Of a stretch of DNA of 64,000 nt, positions 1-8,175 are shown in pieces; the first letter of the stretch is position 1; each line of letters opens with the position of its first letter. The stretch lies in the NCBI GenBank assembly GCA_037145635.1, contig JBBCXB010000003.1:464581-528580 (forward strand). Direction: 5' to 3'. Origin of the DNA: JAATFS01 sp037145635. GTDB taxonomy: Bacteria; Pseudomonadota; Gammaproteobacteria; Xanthomonadales; Xanthomonadaceae. Below the pieces are notes generated by a model that was not told where the DNA came from, did not search any database, and saw only the letters and a list, made by a program, of their open reading frames with translations. The position numbers were made by a program, and so were the translations under genes.

Positions 1-117
1 GACGCGCTGGCCTCGTCCACGCCGAGCACGCGCTTCCGCAGCTTCCACACCAGTTGGCGCTTCCTGCTGCAGGAGGTGTACTTCTTCCACCGCGACCTGT
101 TCGTGCGCGGCGCCTGA
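1..117 (+). CDS. C-terminal end of an unidentified protein (cut by window edge)
   Basis: An open frame runs in from the left edge and stops with TGA at 115-117, leaving 38 residues that end in FFHRDLFVRGA. The tail is rich in aromatic and basic residues (FRSFHTSWRFLLQEVYFF) and shows no motif that I can assign to a family. Codon use is GC-rich like the neighbours. It lies 46 bases before the next gene on the same strand, so the two could be co-transcribed. Function unknown. Confidence 0.55.
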   Translation, partial: DALASSTPSTRFRSFHTSWRFLLQEVYFFHRDLFVRGA

Positions 118-163
118 GCCGGCCTATCATGGGGGCCGTTTCCGCTTCCCCGAGGCTTCCCCG

Positions 164-583
164 ATGAACGACGGCAGCCGCCTGCGCGCCACCGAGCTGG
201 TGCAGGCCTACTACGACGCGTTCAACCGCGGCGACTGGGACACGATGCTGGCGCACCTGAGCGAGGACGTGGCGCACGATCTCAACCAGGGCGCGCGCGA
301 GACCGGGCAGGCGGCCTTCGCGGCGTTCCTGCGGCGCATGAGCGCCAGCTACCGCGAACAGCTGCACGACATCGTGCTGACCGCCAGCGAGGCCGGCGAC
401 CGCGTCGGGGCCGAGTACGTGGTGCACGGCGAGTACCACCACACCGACGCGGGTCTGCCCGAGGCCACCGGACAGACCTACGTGCTGCCCGGCGGGGCGT
501 TCTTCGACATCCGCGACGGCCGCATCGCGCGCGTGACCAACTACTACAACTTGCAGGACTGGATCGCCCAGGTCTCGCGCTGA
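164..583 (+). CDS. NTF2-like / SnoaL-type ketosteroid isomerase-related protein
   Basis: This 139-residue protein has the shape of the NTF2-like superfamily. An N-terminal helix (ELVQAYYDAFNRGDWDTML) is followed by a curved beta sheet ending in GGAFFDIRDGRIARVTNYYN, the usual closing strands of SnoaL/ketosteroid-isomerase-related proteins. Length fits the family (about 130-140). Members either catalyse isomerisation or hydrolysis in a cone-shaped pocket or simply bind small ligands; the substrate cannot be read from sequence. The ATG at 164 is preceded by a GAGG Shine-Dalgarno-like stretch at 152-155. It is likely cytoplasmic, as no signal peptide is seen. It stands between the unknown upstream gene and a repeat-bearing intergenic region. 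Confidence 0.8.
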   Translation: MNDGSRLRATELVQAYYDAFNRGDWDTMLAHLSEDVAHDLNQGARETGQAAFAAFLRRMSASYREQLHDIVLTASEAGDRVGAEYVVHGEYHHTDAGLPEATGQTYVLPGGAFFDIRDGRIARVTNYYNLQDWIAQVSR

Positions 584-806
584 GCGAGGCAGGGCCGCGC
601 CATCGCGCGGGATGTGCCGGCGCAGACGGACGGGCTGCCGACGCCGGCCAAGGGCTCCGGGGCACCTGGCTGGCACTGGCACGGTCACGGGCTGCGGTGA
701 AGGGCCTCCGCGTACCGCTCATGTGCAGGCGGACGAAGCATCAGATCTCGCCCAAGCCATCGGTCATAGCATCCCGGAAGCGATACGATCTTCGGCTTCG
801 GCGAGG

Positions 807-920
807 GGCGACAGCGTGACCGGGGACAGGCTCCTCGGCTCGGGCGGACATCCTGTCCGACTCGCCGCCGCGGCACGTCCGGAGTGCCGCTCTCCGCCTA
901 TCCCCGGCCACGCTGACGCC
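807..920 (+). repeat. R1 palindromic intergenic repeat, copy A
   Basis: The 410-base gap between 583 and 994 has no credible gene. It holds one copy of a repeat seen again at 45.4-46.1 and 63.1-63.8 kb. The core is bounded by 24-base inverted ends (807-830 beginning GGCGACAGCGTGACC; 897-920 ending CCACGCTGACGCC). Inside are the inner inverted repeat GGACAGG/CCTGTCC and a small hairpin GGCAC/GTGCC. Similarity to other copies extends to about 790 (TTCGGCGAGGGG) and 945 (CGTCATTGCAAGGGCTGCGG). No transposase is encoded, so it is a non-autonomous or REP-like element. Confidence 0.85.
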
Positions 921-993
921 TCGGCCCGTCATTGCAAGGGCTGCGGAAGCATGTGGCTGATACTTCGTGCAGGCATGCACCGCCGGCCCGGAG

Positions 994-1899
994 TCAGAGC
1001 AGGATGATGCCGGCCACCACCAGCGCGACCAGGCCCCACTTGAGGATCTGGTACAGCGGGTTGTTGCGCTCCTTCAGCGCCTTGGCCTTGAGGCGCACCG
1101 CGTAGAAATAGCGGAACAGGCGGTTGATGCCGCCGGTCTTGTCGCCTTCCTGGTTCGGCGAGGCGCCGGCGGCCAGCAGGCTGCGGCCGACGAAGCGGTT
1201 GAGCGCCGCGGCCCAGCGCCAGCGCATCGGCCGCTCGATGTCGCAGAACAGGATGATGCGGTCCTGCTCGGTGTCGTTGCGGGCGTAGTGGATGTAGGTC
1301 TCGTCGAACATCGTCCACTCGCCGTCGCGCCAGCTGTGGCGCTGGCCGTCCACGTCGATGAAGCAGCGGTCGTCGTTGGGCGTGGCCAGCCCCAGGTGCA
1401 GGCGCATCGAGCCGGCGAACGGGTCGCGGTGCGGGCGCAGCTCGCTGCCCGGCGGCAACTCGGCGAACATCGCCGCCTTGATCGCCGGGATCGACTTCAG
1501 TAGCGCCGTGGTCTGCGGGCACAGCTCGGCCGCCGACGGGTGCGCGGTGCCGTACCACTTGAGGTAGAAGCGCTTCCAGCCGCGGCGGAAGAACGAATTG
1601 AAGCCGACGTCGGTGTAGCCGTCGGCGGCGCGGATCTTCTGCATGCGCTGCAGCGCCACCGCCTCGTCGCGGATCGCCGGCCACTGCGCGCGCAGCGGCG
1701 CCAGCTCCGGGAATTCCCTGCCCGGGTCGATGAACGGCGTGGTCGGCACGCGCGAGCACAGGTACATCAGCGCGTTGATCGGCGCCATGAAGGTCGAATG
1801 GTCGAGCAGCTGGCGGCTCAGCCGGTGGCGCACGCGGCCGCGGTAATGGATGTACAGCGCCGACGCGATGAACAGCGCGATGATGAACCACTTCAACAT
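994..1899 (-). CDS. LpxO-like aspartyl/asparaginyl beta-hydroxylase family protein
   Basis: A 301-residue protein starting MLKWFIIALFIASALYIHYR, a single N-terminal membrane anchor, followed by an Fe(II)/2-oxoglutarate dioxygenase domain of the AspH/LpxO family. The iron-binding elements are visible as ELRPHRDPFAGSMRLHLGL and EWTMFDETYIHYARNDT (His in each, with the nearby acidic residue). Size and layout match LpxO (about 300 residues), which hydroxylates lipid A acyl chains at the inner membrane; peptide hydroxylation is the family alternative. A second hydrophobic stretch closes the C terminus (LVALVVAGIILL). It lies 89 bases downstream of bioC on the same strand and could share its transcript. 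Lipid A as substrate is inferred, not shown. Confidence 0.75.
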   Translation of the reverse strand: MLKWFIIALFIASALYIHYRGRVRHRLSRQLLDHSTFMAPINALMYLCSRVPTTPFIDPGREFPELAPLRAQWPAIRDEAVALQRMQKIRAADGYTDVGFNSFFRRGWKRFYLKWYGTAHPSAAELCPQTTALLKSIPAIKAAMFAELPPGSELRPHRDPFAGSMRLHLGLATPNDDRCFIDVDGQRHSWRDGEWTMFDETYIHYARNDTEQDRIILFCDIERPMRWRWAAALNRFVGRSLLAAGASPNQEGDKTGGINRLFRYFYAVRLKAKALKERNNPLYQILKWGLVALVVAGIILL

Positions 1900-1988
1900 G
1901 GGGGAAGGCCGTTGGGGGAGGGCCGGAAAACGCCGGCGCGGAGTCGGGTCGGTGGGCAGTGCGCGTGCAGCACGCGCCGCCCGCGGCG

Positions 1989-2882
1989 CTAGCCGGGATC
2001 GCGCGGCCGGCGCCGGATCGGGATCGAGGCGAGCGGTACCGTGGCGACCTCGTGGCCGCGCTCGCGGATCGGCGCGCCCGGGTCCGGCGCCCAGGCGTGC
2101 GCGTAGATGACCTCCCACGAACTCGGCAGGCGGCCATCGGGCTGGCGCAGCGGCTCGTAGGCGGCGCCGGCGGCGGCGAAGCGGCCGCGCCCGGTGAGGG
2201 TGGCGCGGCGCTGGCTCAGCGCGTTGGTCGCGCCCATGGCGCGCAGCTCGCGCATCAGCGCCGGCAGGTCGGGGTAGGTGAGGGTGAACAGGTCGCGGTC
2301 CAGCACCGGGTCGCGGAAGCCGGCCATCATCAGCGCGTCGCCGAACTGGGCGATCTGCGGGAAGCGGCTGACGTGGGGCGCCGGATCGGCCTGGGCGAAC
2401 GCCTCGCGCAGCTCGATCAGCGTCTCCGGCCCGAAGGTGGAGCACAGCAGCAGGCCGCCCGGCCGGAGCGCACGGCGGAACCCGGCGAACACCGCCGGCA
2501 GGTCCTCGACCCACTGCAGGCACAGGTTGCTGAAGATCACGTCCACGCTGCCGTCGGCCACCGGCAGGGCCCGCGCGTCGGCGCAGACGCGGGTGAACGG
2601 CTTCCACCAGCCGGCCTGCTTGCGCGCCTCCTGCAGCATCGGCAGCGCCTGGTCCAGCGCCACCACCTGGGCCTTGGGCCAGCGCTTCTTCATCGCCGCC
2701 GCCGCGTGCCCGGGGCCCGCGCCGACATCCAGCACCACCTGCGGCACGCGCTCGTCCAGGTAGTCCAGCGACTCGAGCAGGCGCTTCTCGACCTCGTGCT
2801 GGAGCGCGGCGGCAGCGTCGTAGCCGGCGGCCGCGCGGGCGAAGGCGCGGCGGACGTGGCGGGAGTCGAAGGTGGTGTTCAT
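1989..2882 (-). CDS. bioC: Malonyl-[acyl-carrier protein] O-methyltransferase BioC
   Basis: This 297-residue class I SAM methyltransferase has the binding motif VVLDVGAGPGHAAA near residue 50. It opens with the BioC-typical stretch VRRAFARAAAGYDAAAALQ, and the second half carries IFSNLCLQWVEDLPAVF and STFGPETLIELREAF, both characteristic of BioC. BioC methylates malonyl-ACP, disguising it so that the fatty acid synthase can build the pimeloyl moiety of biotin. It is the last of four biotin genes on this strand, after bioB, bioF and bioH. The C-terminal ~15 residues are Arg/Pro rich and look like a lineage-specific tail. Start ATG at 2880-2882. Confidence 0.93.
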   Translation of the reverse strand: MNTTFDSRHVRRAFARAAAGYDAAAALQHEVEKRLLESLDYLDERVPQVVLDVGAGPGHAAAAMKKRWPKAQVVALDQALPMLQEARKQAGWWKPFTRVCADARALPVADGSVDVIFSNLCLQWVEDLPAVFAGFRRALRPGGLLLCSTFGPETLIELREAFAQADPAPHVSRFPQIAQFGDALMMAGFRDPVLDRDLFTLTYPDLPALMRELRAMGATNALSQRRATLTGRGRFAAAGAAYEPLRQPDGRLPSSWEVIYAHAWAPDPGAPIRERGHEVATVPLASIPIRRRPRDPG

Positions 2883-2930
2883 GGACCGGCTATTGTCGCC
2901 CGCGGCGAGGGGAATGCAAAACCGACCGGT

Positions 2931-3710
2931 TTAGCAATCGAAAGTTCCGGCCGCGACGTCCGCGACGAACCGCAGCAGGCGCTCGGCGACCGCGTCGGCC
3001 TGGCCCAGGAAGGGCGCGTGCCCGCCGCCGGCGAAGGTCTGCGCCGTGGCGCGCGGCGCCAGCGCGGCGGCGGCCTCCAGGCCGGCCGCCGGGACCAGCC
3101 GGTCGCGCTGGCCGGCCAGCCACAGGCTGGGGCAGGGCAGCGTCGGCAGCCCCCGGCGCAGGTCGCTGCGTTCGAGCAGGTCCAGGCCTTCCTGCAGCGC
3201 GCGCGGGGCCGGCTCGCCGCGCGCGGCCAGGGCCTGGCGCAGCGTGCGCAGCTCGGCGCGCCCGTGCGCCGAGCCCAGCGTGTCCAGCGCCAGGAAGCGG
3301 TCCAGCGTGCCGCGGTAGTCCTGGGCCAGATCCTGGCCGAACTGCGCGAACACCGTGCGCTCCACCGCATGCGGCCAGTCGCCGCCGCGCACGAAGCGCG
3401 GGGTCGCGGCGAGCATCGCCAGCCCGCGCACCTGCGGCAGGGTGGCGGCGGCATGGAGGGCGAACAACCCGCCCAGCGACCAGCCCAGCCAGACCGCCGG
3501 CGGGGTCGCGGCGGCGATCGCGGCGACCACGTGCGGCAGCGCCAGCCGGGTGGCGTCGTCGCGGCTGTGGCCGTGGCCCGGCAGGTCGACCAGGTGCAGT
3601 CGGCAGTGCGGCGCCAGGCGCTCGACCAGCGGTGCGAACACGCCGCCGTGCAGGGCCCAGCCGTGGATCAGGACCAGCGCGGGGCCCTGGCCGGTGACAT
3701 CGATATGCAT
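2931..3710 (-). CDS. bioH: Pimeloyl-[acyl-carrier protein] methyl ester esterase BioH
   Basis: This 259-residue alpha/beta hydrolase begins MHIDVTGQGPALVLIHGWALHGGVF. The nucleophile elbow is VWLGWSLGGLFALHAA; the acid is probably the Asp in LAGQRDRLVP and the base the His in GGGHAPFLGQ. Length and the GWSLGG signature match BioH, which removes the methyl group placed by BioC to release pimeloyl-ACP. It lies between bioF and bioC with gaps of 79 and 48 bases, consistent with one transcript. Cytoplasmic, no signal peptide. Confidence 0.92.
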   Translation of the reverse strand: MHIDVTGQGPALVLIHGWALHGGVFAPLVERLAPHCRLHLVDLPGHGHSRDDATRLALPHVVAAIAAATPPAVWLGWSLGGLFALHAAATLPQVRGLAMLAATPRFVRGGDWPHAVERTVFAQFGQDLAQDYRGTLDRFLALDTLGSAHGRAELRTLRQALAARGEPAPRALQEGLDLLERSDLRRGLPTLPCPSLWLAGQRDRLVPAAGLEAAAALAPRATAQTFAGGGHAPFLGQADAVAERLLRFVADVAAGTFDC

Positions 3711-3789
3711 GGGCGCATTGTCGCCGATCCGGCGTGGACCGCCGTGCGCGGCGTGCGAGCGGAGGCGCGGGCAGGCCGCGCCGCAGCGG

Positions 3790-5001
3790 TCAGGCCAGCG
3801 CCGGCTGCGCCGGGGCGGCCGCGAGCACGCCGTCGCGCGCGCGGGCGAGGGCGTCGAGCAGGGCGTCGACCTGGGCCGGGGTGTGCAGGGCCGACAGCGT
3901 GATCCGCAGCCGCGCCTTGCCCTCGGGCACGGTCGGCGGGCGGATCGCGCCGACCAGGAAGCCGGCCTGCTCCAGTGCGGCCGCCAGCGCCATCACCGTG
4001 GTCTCGTCGCCGCACAGCAGCGGCTGGATCGGGGTGTCGGAGGCCATCAGCTCCAGGCCGTGGCGGCGCGCGCCCTCGCGGAAGCCGGCCACCCGCGTGG
4101 CCAGGCGCTCGCGCCGCCACTCGTCGCGCCGCGCCAGCCGGACCGCGGCCAGTGCCGCGGCGGCCTGCGCCGCCGGCAGCGCGGTGGTGTAGAGGTAGGG
4201 GCGCGCGGTCTCGGCCAGGTGCCGCACCAGCGTCTCGTCGCCGACCACGGCCGCGCCATGGCCGCCCAGCGCCTTGCCCAGCGTGACCAGCTGCAGCGGC
4301 ACCTCGGCCACGCCCAGGCCGGCCTCGGCGACGCAACCGCGCCCCTGCGGGCCGACCACGCCGACGCCGTGCGCGTCGTCGACGTACATCAGCGCATCCT
4401 GCATGCGCGCCACCAGGCTCAGCGCGCGCAGCGGCGCGAGGTCGCCGTCCATGCTGAAGACACCGTCGGTGACCAGCATCGCCGCGCCCTCGGGGGTGCT
4501 GCGCAGCTGGCGCATCGCGCCCTCCACGTCCAGGTGCGGGTAGCGCCGCAGGCGGCAGCCGGCCAGGCGCGTGGCGTCGATCAGGCTGGCGTGGTTGAGG
4601 CGGTCCTGCACGCACAGGTCGTCGTCCTCGCTCAGCAGCGCCTGCTGTACGGCCAGGTTGGCGACGAAGCCGCTGCCGAACAGCAGCGCGCGCGGATAGC
4701 CGAGCCAGTCGGCGAGCTCGCGCTCCAGGGCGTCATGCAGGTCGTGGTGGCCGCAGACCAGCGGCGAGGCGGTGGCGCCGGCGCCGTCGCGCGCGGCGGC
4801 GTCCTGCAGCGCGGCGACCACCTCGAACTGCTGGGCCAGGCCCAGGTAGTCGTTGGAGCAGAAGCCGGTCAGCCAGCGGCCGTCGATCTCCACCTGGACG
4901 CCGTCGCGGCGCGACACGGCGCGGCGTACGCGCACCCGGCCCTGGGCGACGCGCAGGCTGCGCAGCGACTGGATGCGTTCGTGCAGGTCGGGGCGGGCCA
5001 T
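3790..5001 (-). CDS. bioF: 8-amino-7-oxononanoate synthase BioF
   Basis: A 403-residue PLP enzyme of the alpha-oxoamine synthase family. It joins pimeloyl-ACP (or CoA) to L-alanine to give 8-amino-7-oxononanoate. Visible motifs are FCSNDYLGLA near residue 65, the DDAHGVGVVGPQGRG cofactor region, and LVTLGKALGGHGAAVVG with the Schiff-base lysine. The length is slightly above the usual ~385. Start ATG at 4999-5001, 70 bases downstream of the bioB stop. It is the second gene of the biotin block; bioA and bioD are not in this window. Confidence 0.95.
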   Translation of the reverse strand: MARPDLHERIQSLRSLRVAQGRVRVRRAVSRRDGVQVEIDGRWLTGFCSNDYLGLAQQFEVVAALQDAAARDGAGATASPLVCGHHDLHDALERELADWLGYPRALLFGSGFVANLAVQQALLSEDDDLCVQDRLNHASLIDATRLAGCRLRRYPHLDVEGAMRQLRSTPEGAAMLVTDGVFSMDGDLAPLRALSLVARMQDALMYVDDAHGVGVVGPQGRGCVAEAGLGVAEVPLQLVTLGKALGGHGAAVVGDETLVRHLAETARPYLYTTALPAAQAAAALAAVRLARRDEWRRERLATRVAGFREGARRHGLELMASDTPIQPLLCGDETTVMALAAALEQAGFLVGAIRPPTVPEGKARLRITLSALHTPAQVDALLDALARARDGVLAAAPAQPALA

Positions 5002-5071
5002 CGGCGTGGGGTCGGGGCGGGTGGGCTAGCGTAGCGTGTCGCCGTGGCGGTCGCCCAGTGCCGGGCGGGTG

Positions 5072-6106
5072 CTAGGCCGCCTGCCCGCAGCGGTCGCCGC
5101 CGGTGATGTCGGCATGCACGGTGCCGGGGTGGTCGTGGCCGTCGGCGTCGACCACGATCTGCATCGGGCGCAGGCCCAGCCGCTGGAACAACGCCTGGTC
5201 GCGCTCGGTGTCCGGGTTGCCGGTGGTCAGCAGCTTCTCGCCGTAGAAGATCGAGTTGGCGCCGGCCATGAAGCACAGCGCCTGCAGCTCGTCGCTCATC
5301 GCCTCGCGCCCGGCCGACAGCCGCACCATCGAGCGCGGCATGACGATGCGCGCCACCGCGATCATGCGCACGAACTCGAACGGGTCCAGTTCGCGGGTGC
5401 CGTGCAGCGGCGTCCCGGCGACCTGCACCAGCCGGTTGATCGGCACCGAGTCCGGATGCGCGGGCAGGTTGGCCAGCGCCAGCAGCAGCCCGGCGCGGTG
5501 CTCGCGGGTCTCGCCCATGCCGACGATGCCGCCGCAGCAGGTCTTCAGCCCGGCCTCGCGCACGTGTTCCAGCGTGTCCAGGCGGTCCTGGTACTGGCGG
5601 GTGTGGATGATCGAGTCGTAGTAGTCCGGCGCGGTGTCGAGGTTGTGGTTGTAGTAGTCCAGGCCGGCGGCCTTGAGCGCCTGCGCCTGCGCGGGCGCGA
5701 GCATGCCCAGCGTGGCGCAGGTCTCCAGCCCCAGCGCCTTGACCTCGCGGATCATCGCCGCGACCTTGGGGATGTCGCGGTCCTTGGGCGAGCGCCAGGC
5801 CGCGCCCATGCAGAAGCGCGAGGCGCCGGCGGCCTTGGCCTGGCGCGCCTTGGCCACGACCTGGTCGGTGTCCATCAGCTTCTGTGCGCCGACGCCGGTG
5901 TCGTAGCGCTGCGCCTGCGGGCAGTAGGCGCAGTCCTCCGGGCAGCCGCCGGTCTTGACCGACAGCAGGGTGGAGACCTGGACCTCGGCCGGGTCGAAGT
6001 GCGCGCGGTGCACGCCGGCGGCGCGATGCAGCAGTTCCGGGAACGGCAGGTCGAACAGCGACAGCAATTCCTGGGCGTGCCAGTCGTGGCGGATGACAGC
6101 GGACAT
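5072..6106 (-). CDS. bioB: Biotin synthase BioB
   Basis: A radical-SAM enzyme of 344 residues that inserts sulfur into dethiobiotin. The [4Fe-4S] signature is visible in GGCPEDCAYCPQ. Downstream family motifs include RFCMGAAWR, YYNHNLDTAPDYY and GGIVGMGE. The chosen start, MSAVIRHDW, has an AGGAAAG ribosome-binding site just upstream. Extending to 6172 would add 22 residues with no family likeness and run through the putative promoter. First gene of the bioB-bioF-bioH-bioC series, divergent from comF with only about 43 bases between them. Confidence 0.95.
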   Translation of the reverse strand: MSAVIRHDWHAQELLSLFDLPFPELLHRAAGVHRAHFDPAEVQVSTLLSVKTGGCPEDCAYCPQAQRYDTGVGAQKLMDTDQVVAKARQAKAAGASRFCMGAAWRSPKDRDIPKVAAMIREVKALGLETCATLGMLAPAQAQALKAAGLDYYNHNLDTAPDYYDSIIHTRQYQDRLDTLEHVREAGLKTCCGGIVGMGETREHRAGLLLALANLPAHPDSVPINRLVQVAGTPLHGTRELDPFEFVRMIAVARIVMPRSMVRLSAGREAMSDELQALCFMAGANSIFYGEKLLTTGNPDTERDQALFQRLGLRPMQIVVDADGHDHPGTVHADITGGDRCGQAA

Positions 6107-6143
6107 CGGGCTTTCCTGACGGTATTCGGCTGGGACGGCAGGC

Positions 6144-6172
6144 AGTCTGGTGAGCATGGACGATGCTGTCAA
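6144..6172 (-). promoter_or_regulatory. Candidate sigma70 promoter of the bioB operon
   Basis: On the minus strand a perfect TTGACA (plus positions 6167-6172) is followed after 17 bases by CAGACT (6144-6149), a weak -10. The predicted start of transcription falls just upstream of the bioB ribosome-binding site. The -35 element lies inside the first codons of comF. A GTAAACC half-site resembling a BirA operator half occurs just upstream (plus 6192-6198), but no paired GGTTTAC half is seen, so biotin-repressor control is not supported. Confidence 0.45.
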
Positions 6173-6887
6173 CGTGCAGGAGGGTGAGCAGGTTTACGGT
6201 TGGCGGCAGCGCCTGCGCCGCCTGCTGCTGCCCCCGCTGTGCCTGGTCTGCGCCGAGCCCGGCGCGGACGGCGGCGACCTGTGCGCGGCGTGCCGGGCGT
6301 CGTTGCCCTGGCAGGACAACGCGTGCGGTCGCTGCGCGCTGCCGCTGCCGGGCCACGAGGCGGCCGGCGCGACGCGATGCGGTCGCTGCCTGGGGACGGC
6401 CTCGCCGCTGGCCGCCGCGGTGGCTGCGTTCGGCTATGCCTGGCCGGTGGACGGGCTGCTGCGGCGCTTCAAGTTCCACCACGACCTGGCGACCGGGCGC
6501 CTGCTGGGCGAACTGATGATCCCGGCCTGCGCGCGGCAGGCGCGGCCGCAGGCGCTGGTGCCCGTGCCGCTGCACCGGCGGCGGCTGCGCCAGCGCGGCT
6601 ACGACCAGGCGCTGGAACTGGCGCGGCCGCTCGCCCGCGCGCTGCAGCTGCCCTGCCTGCCGGGGCTGCGGCGGGTGCGGCCGACCGCGCCGCAATCGGC
6701 ACTTGAGGCCGCCGCGCGCCGCCGCAACGTGCGCGGCGCATTCGCGGCCCAGGCCGGCCTGCCCGCGCACGTGGCCCTGGTCGACGACGTCATGACCACC
6801 GGCGCCACGCTGCAGGCGGCCGCCCTGGCGCTGCGCCGCAGCGGCGTGGCGCGGGTGGATGCCTGGGTGTGCGCGCGGGTGCCGTGA
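6150..6887 (+). CDS. comF: ComF family phosphoribosyltransferase-like protein
   Basis: This 245-residue protein has the two-part ComF architecture. An N-terminal double zinc-finger region carries paired cysteines (CLVCAEP, LCAACRASLP, CGRCALPLPG, RCGRCLG). A type I phosphoribosyltransferase domain ends in the PRPP loop VALVDDVMTTGATLQAAA. ComF proteins act in DNA uptake and natural transformation, where they are thought to help bring single-stranded DNA into the cytoplasm. Start is GTG at 6150 or ATG at 6156. It is divergent from bioB and convergent with ubiA, separated from ubiA by 21 bases containing a small CCGGCC/GGCCGG hairpin. Confidence 0.88.
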   Translation: MSMDDAVNVQEGEQVYGWRQRLRRLLLPPLCLVCAEPGADGGDLCAACRASLPWQDNACGRCALPLPGHEAAGATRCGRCLGTASPLAAAVAAFGYAWPVDGLLRRFKFHHDLATGRLLGELMIPACARQARPQALVPVPLHRRRLRQRGYDQALELARPLARALQLPCLPGLRRVRPTAPQSALEAAARRRNVRGAFAAQAGLPAHVALVDDVMTTGATLQAAALALRRSGVARVDAWVCARVP

Positions 6888-6908
6888 GCGCCGCGGCGTC
6901 CGGCCAGC

Positions 6909-7814
6909 CTAGGCCGGCGCGCGCGCGGCCAGGGCGGCGGCGATGCCGGCGAACACCGCCAGCCCCACCCAGTTGTTGTGCAGGAAGGCGCGGAAGCAGG
7001 GGCCGCGCTCGCGCCGGCGCGCGATCGCGAACTCGTAGCCGACCAGCGCGACGGCCACGGCCAGCCCCACCCAGAAGTACCGGCCGAGTTGCGCGCGCAG
7101 GCCCACCAGCGCCAGCGCGGCGAAGGTCAGCGCGTACAGCACCCCCTGCGCGACCAGGTCGAGGTCGCCGAACAGGATGGCGGTGGACTTGGAGCCCATC
7201 CGCAGGTCGTCCTCGCGGTCGACCATGGCGTACCAGGTGTCGTAGGCGGTGGCCCAGAGGATGTTGGCCGCGTACAGCAGCCACGCCAGCGCCGGCACCT
7301 CGCCCTGCACCGCGGCGAACGCCATCGGGATGCCCCAGCCGAAGGCCATGCCCAGGTAGACCTGCGGCAGGTAGGTGTAGCGCTTGAGATACGGGTAGCT
7401 GGCGGCCAGGAACAGGGCTGGCACGCTCAGCGCGAGCGTCAGCCCGTCGAGCGTCAGCACCAGGGCCAGCGCCACCAGCATCAGCACCGCGAACACCCAC
7501 AGCGCCTCGCGCCCGGACACCGCGCCGGTGGCCAGCGGGCGCTCGCGGGTGCGTTCCACGTGCGGGTCCAGCCAGCGGTCGGCGTAGTCGTTGATCACGC
7601 AGCCGGCCGAGCGCGTCAGCCAGACCCCGGCGGTGAACACGAACAGCGTCCACAGCGGCGGCACTCCGCCGGCGGCCAGCCACAGCGCCCACCAGGTGGG
7701 CCAGAGCAGCAGCAGGCTGCCGATCGGGCGGTCGCCACGTACCAGTTTCCAGTAGTTCGCCAGGCGGTTGCGCCAGTACGGTGGCGGGGCGGGCGTGAGC
7801 GAGTCGTGCTTCAT
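6909..7814 (-). CDS. ubiA: 4-hydroxybenzoate octaprenyltransferase UbiA
   Basis: A 301-residue polytopic membrane prenyltransferase of ubiquinone synthesis that attaches the polyprenyl tail to 4-hydroxybenzoate. The two Mg-binding aspartate motifs are present: NDYADRWLDPHVERTRERPL (first) and MVDREDDLRMGSKSTA (second). About eight hydrophobic segments follow, and the N-terminal PIGSLLLLWPTWWALWLA is typical of UbiA. Length is standard (290-300). It is convergent with comF, so the two could share the short hairpin between them. Upstream (7815-7976) nothing beyond the tRNA promoter region is seen. Confidence 0.95.
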   Translation of the reverse strand: MKHDSLTPAPPPYWRNRLANYWKLVRGDRPIGSLLLLWPTWWALWLAAGGVPPLWTLFVFTAGVWLTRSAGCVINDYADRWLDPHVERTRERPLATGAVSGREALWVFAVLMLVALALVLTLDGLTLALSVPALFLAASYPYLKRYTYLPQVYLGMAFGWGIPMAFAAVQGEVPALAWLLYAANILWATAYDTWYAMVDREDDLRMGSKSTAILFGDLDLVAQGVLYALTFAALALVGLRAQLGRYFWVGLAVAVALVGYEFAIARRRERGPCFRAFLHNNWVGLAVFAGIAAALAARAPA

Positions 7815-7976
7815 CGCGTAAAGCGTAGCAGCCCGCCCGCCGTGCGGTCATCGGTGCGGCGGCCGGCGCAGGTCGCGTCGCGGCCCCGCTGCCTTGCCCG
7901 CCACCGGCGCAGGCCGGGCGGCCACCGTGCAGGGCCGGTCCCGATCAGGGAATGCACGCAACGGCTCCGGCTCTGG

Positions 7977-7982
7977 CATAAT
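7977..7982 (+). promoter_or_regulatory. -10 element upstream of tRNA-Arg
   Basis: CATAAT, five of six matches to the sigma70 -10 consensus, lies 12 bases before the mature tRNA start, the usual distance. No good -35 is seen 17 bases upstream (GCACGC). Confidence 0.5.
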
Positions 7983-7993
7983 GGGCGACCGAC

Positions 7994-8070
7994 GCGCCTG
8001 TAGCTCAGCCGGATAGAGTAGTGGCTTCCGAAGCCATTGGTCGGGGGTTCGAATCCCTCCAGGCGCACCA
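7994..8070 (+). tRNA. tRNA-Arg (anticodon CCG)
   Basis: A full cloverleaf can be drawn by eye. The acceptor stem is GCGCCTG/CAGGCGC with encoded CCA at 8068-8070. The D-arm is GCTC/GAGT, and the anticodon stem GTGGC/GCCAT carries the loop TTCCGAA (anticodon CCG, reading CGG). The T-arm is GGGGG-TTCGAAT-CCCTC. CGG is a frequent Arg codon in this GC-rich genome. Confidence 0.97.
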
Positions 8071-8134
8071 AATTCCCGTTTCGGCCCGTCGCCCCGCATT
8101 CCGATGCCCGGGCTGCCGGGCCGAAGTCGTTTCT

Positions 8135-8165
8135 GCGGGCCGGCGGATCGCGTCCGCCGGCCCGC
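8135..8165. terminator. 13-bp hairpin between convergent tRNA-Arg and the HPF-like gene
   Basis: A perfect 13-base inverted repeat (GCGGGCCGGCGGA / TCCGCCGGCCCGC, loop TCGCG) sits between the plus-strand tRNA and the minus-strand ribosome-associated protein gene, 10 bases past the stop of the latter. There is no strong U-tract on either side, so it is a terminator-like or 3'-end-protecting hairpin rather than a textbook intrinsic terminator. Confidence 0.5.
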
Positions 8166-8175
8166 GCGCCGCGGC

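Noticed and set aside
1959..3902. Long plus-strand open frames (up to ~650 codons) across bioC and bioH
   Set aside because: They are antisense to clear biotin genes, are extremely Arg/Ala/Gln-rich, and have no family likeness; typical of ~70% GC DNA.
5036..6187. Plus-strand 383-codon frame over bioB
   Set aside because: Antisense shadow: low-complexity Gly/Arg/Val/Gln composition, and bioB motifs on the other strand are intact.
6150..6200. BirA biotin operator in front of bioB
   Set aside because: Only one GTAAACC half is present; the opposing GGTTTAC half and the right spacing are missing.
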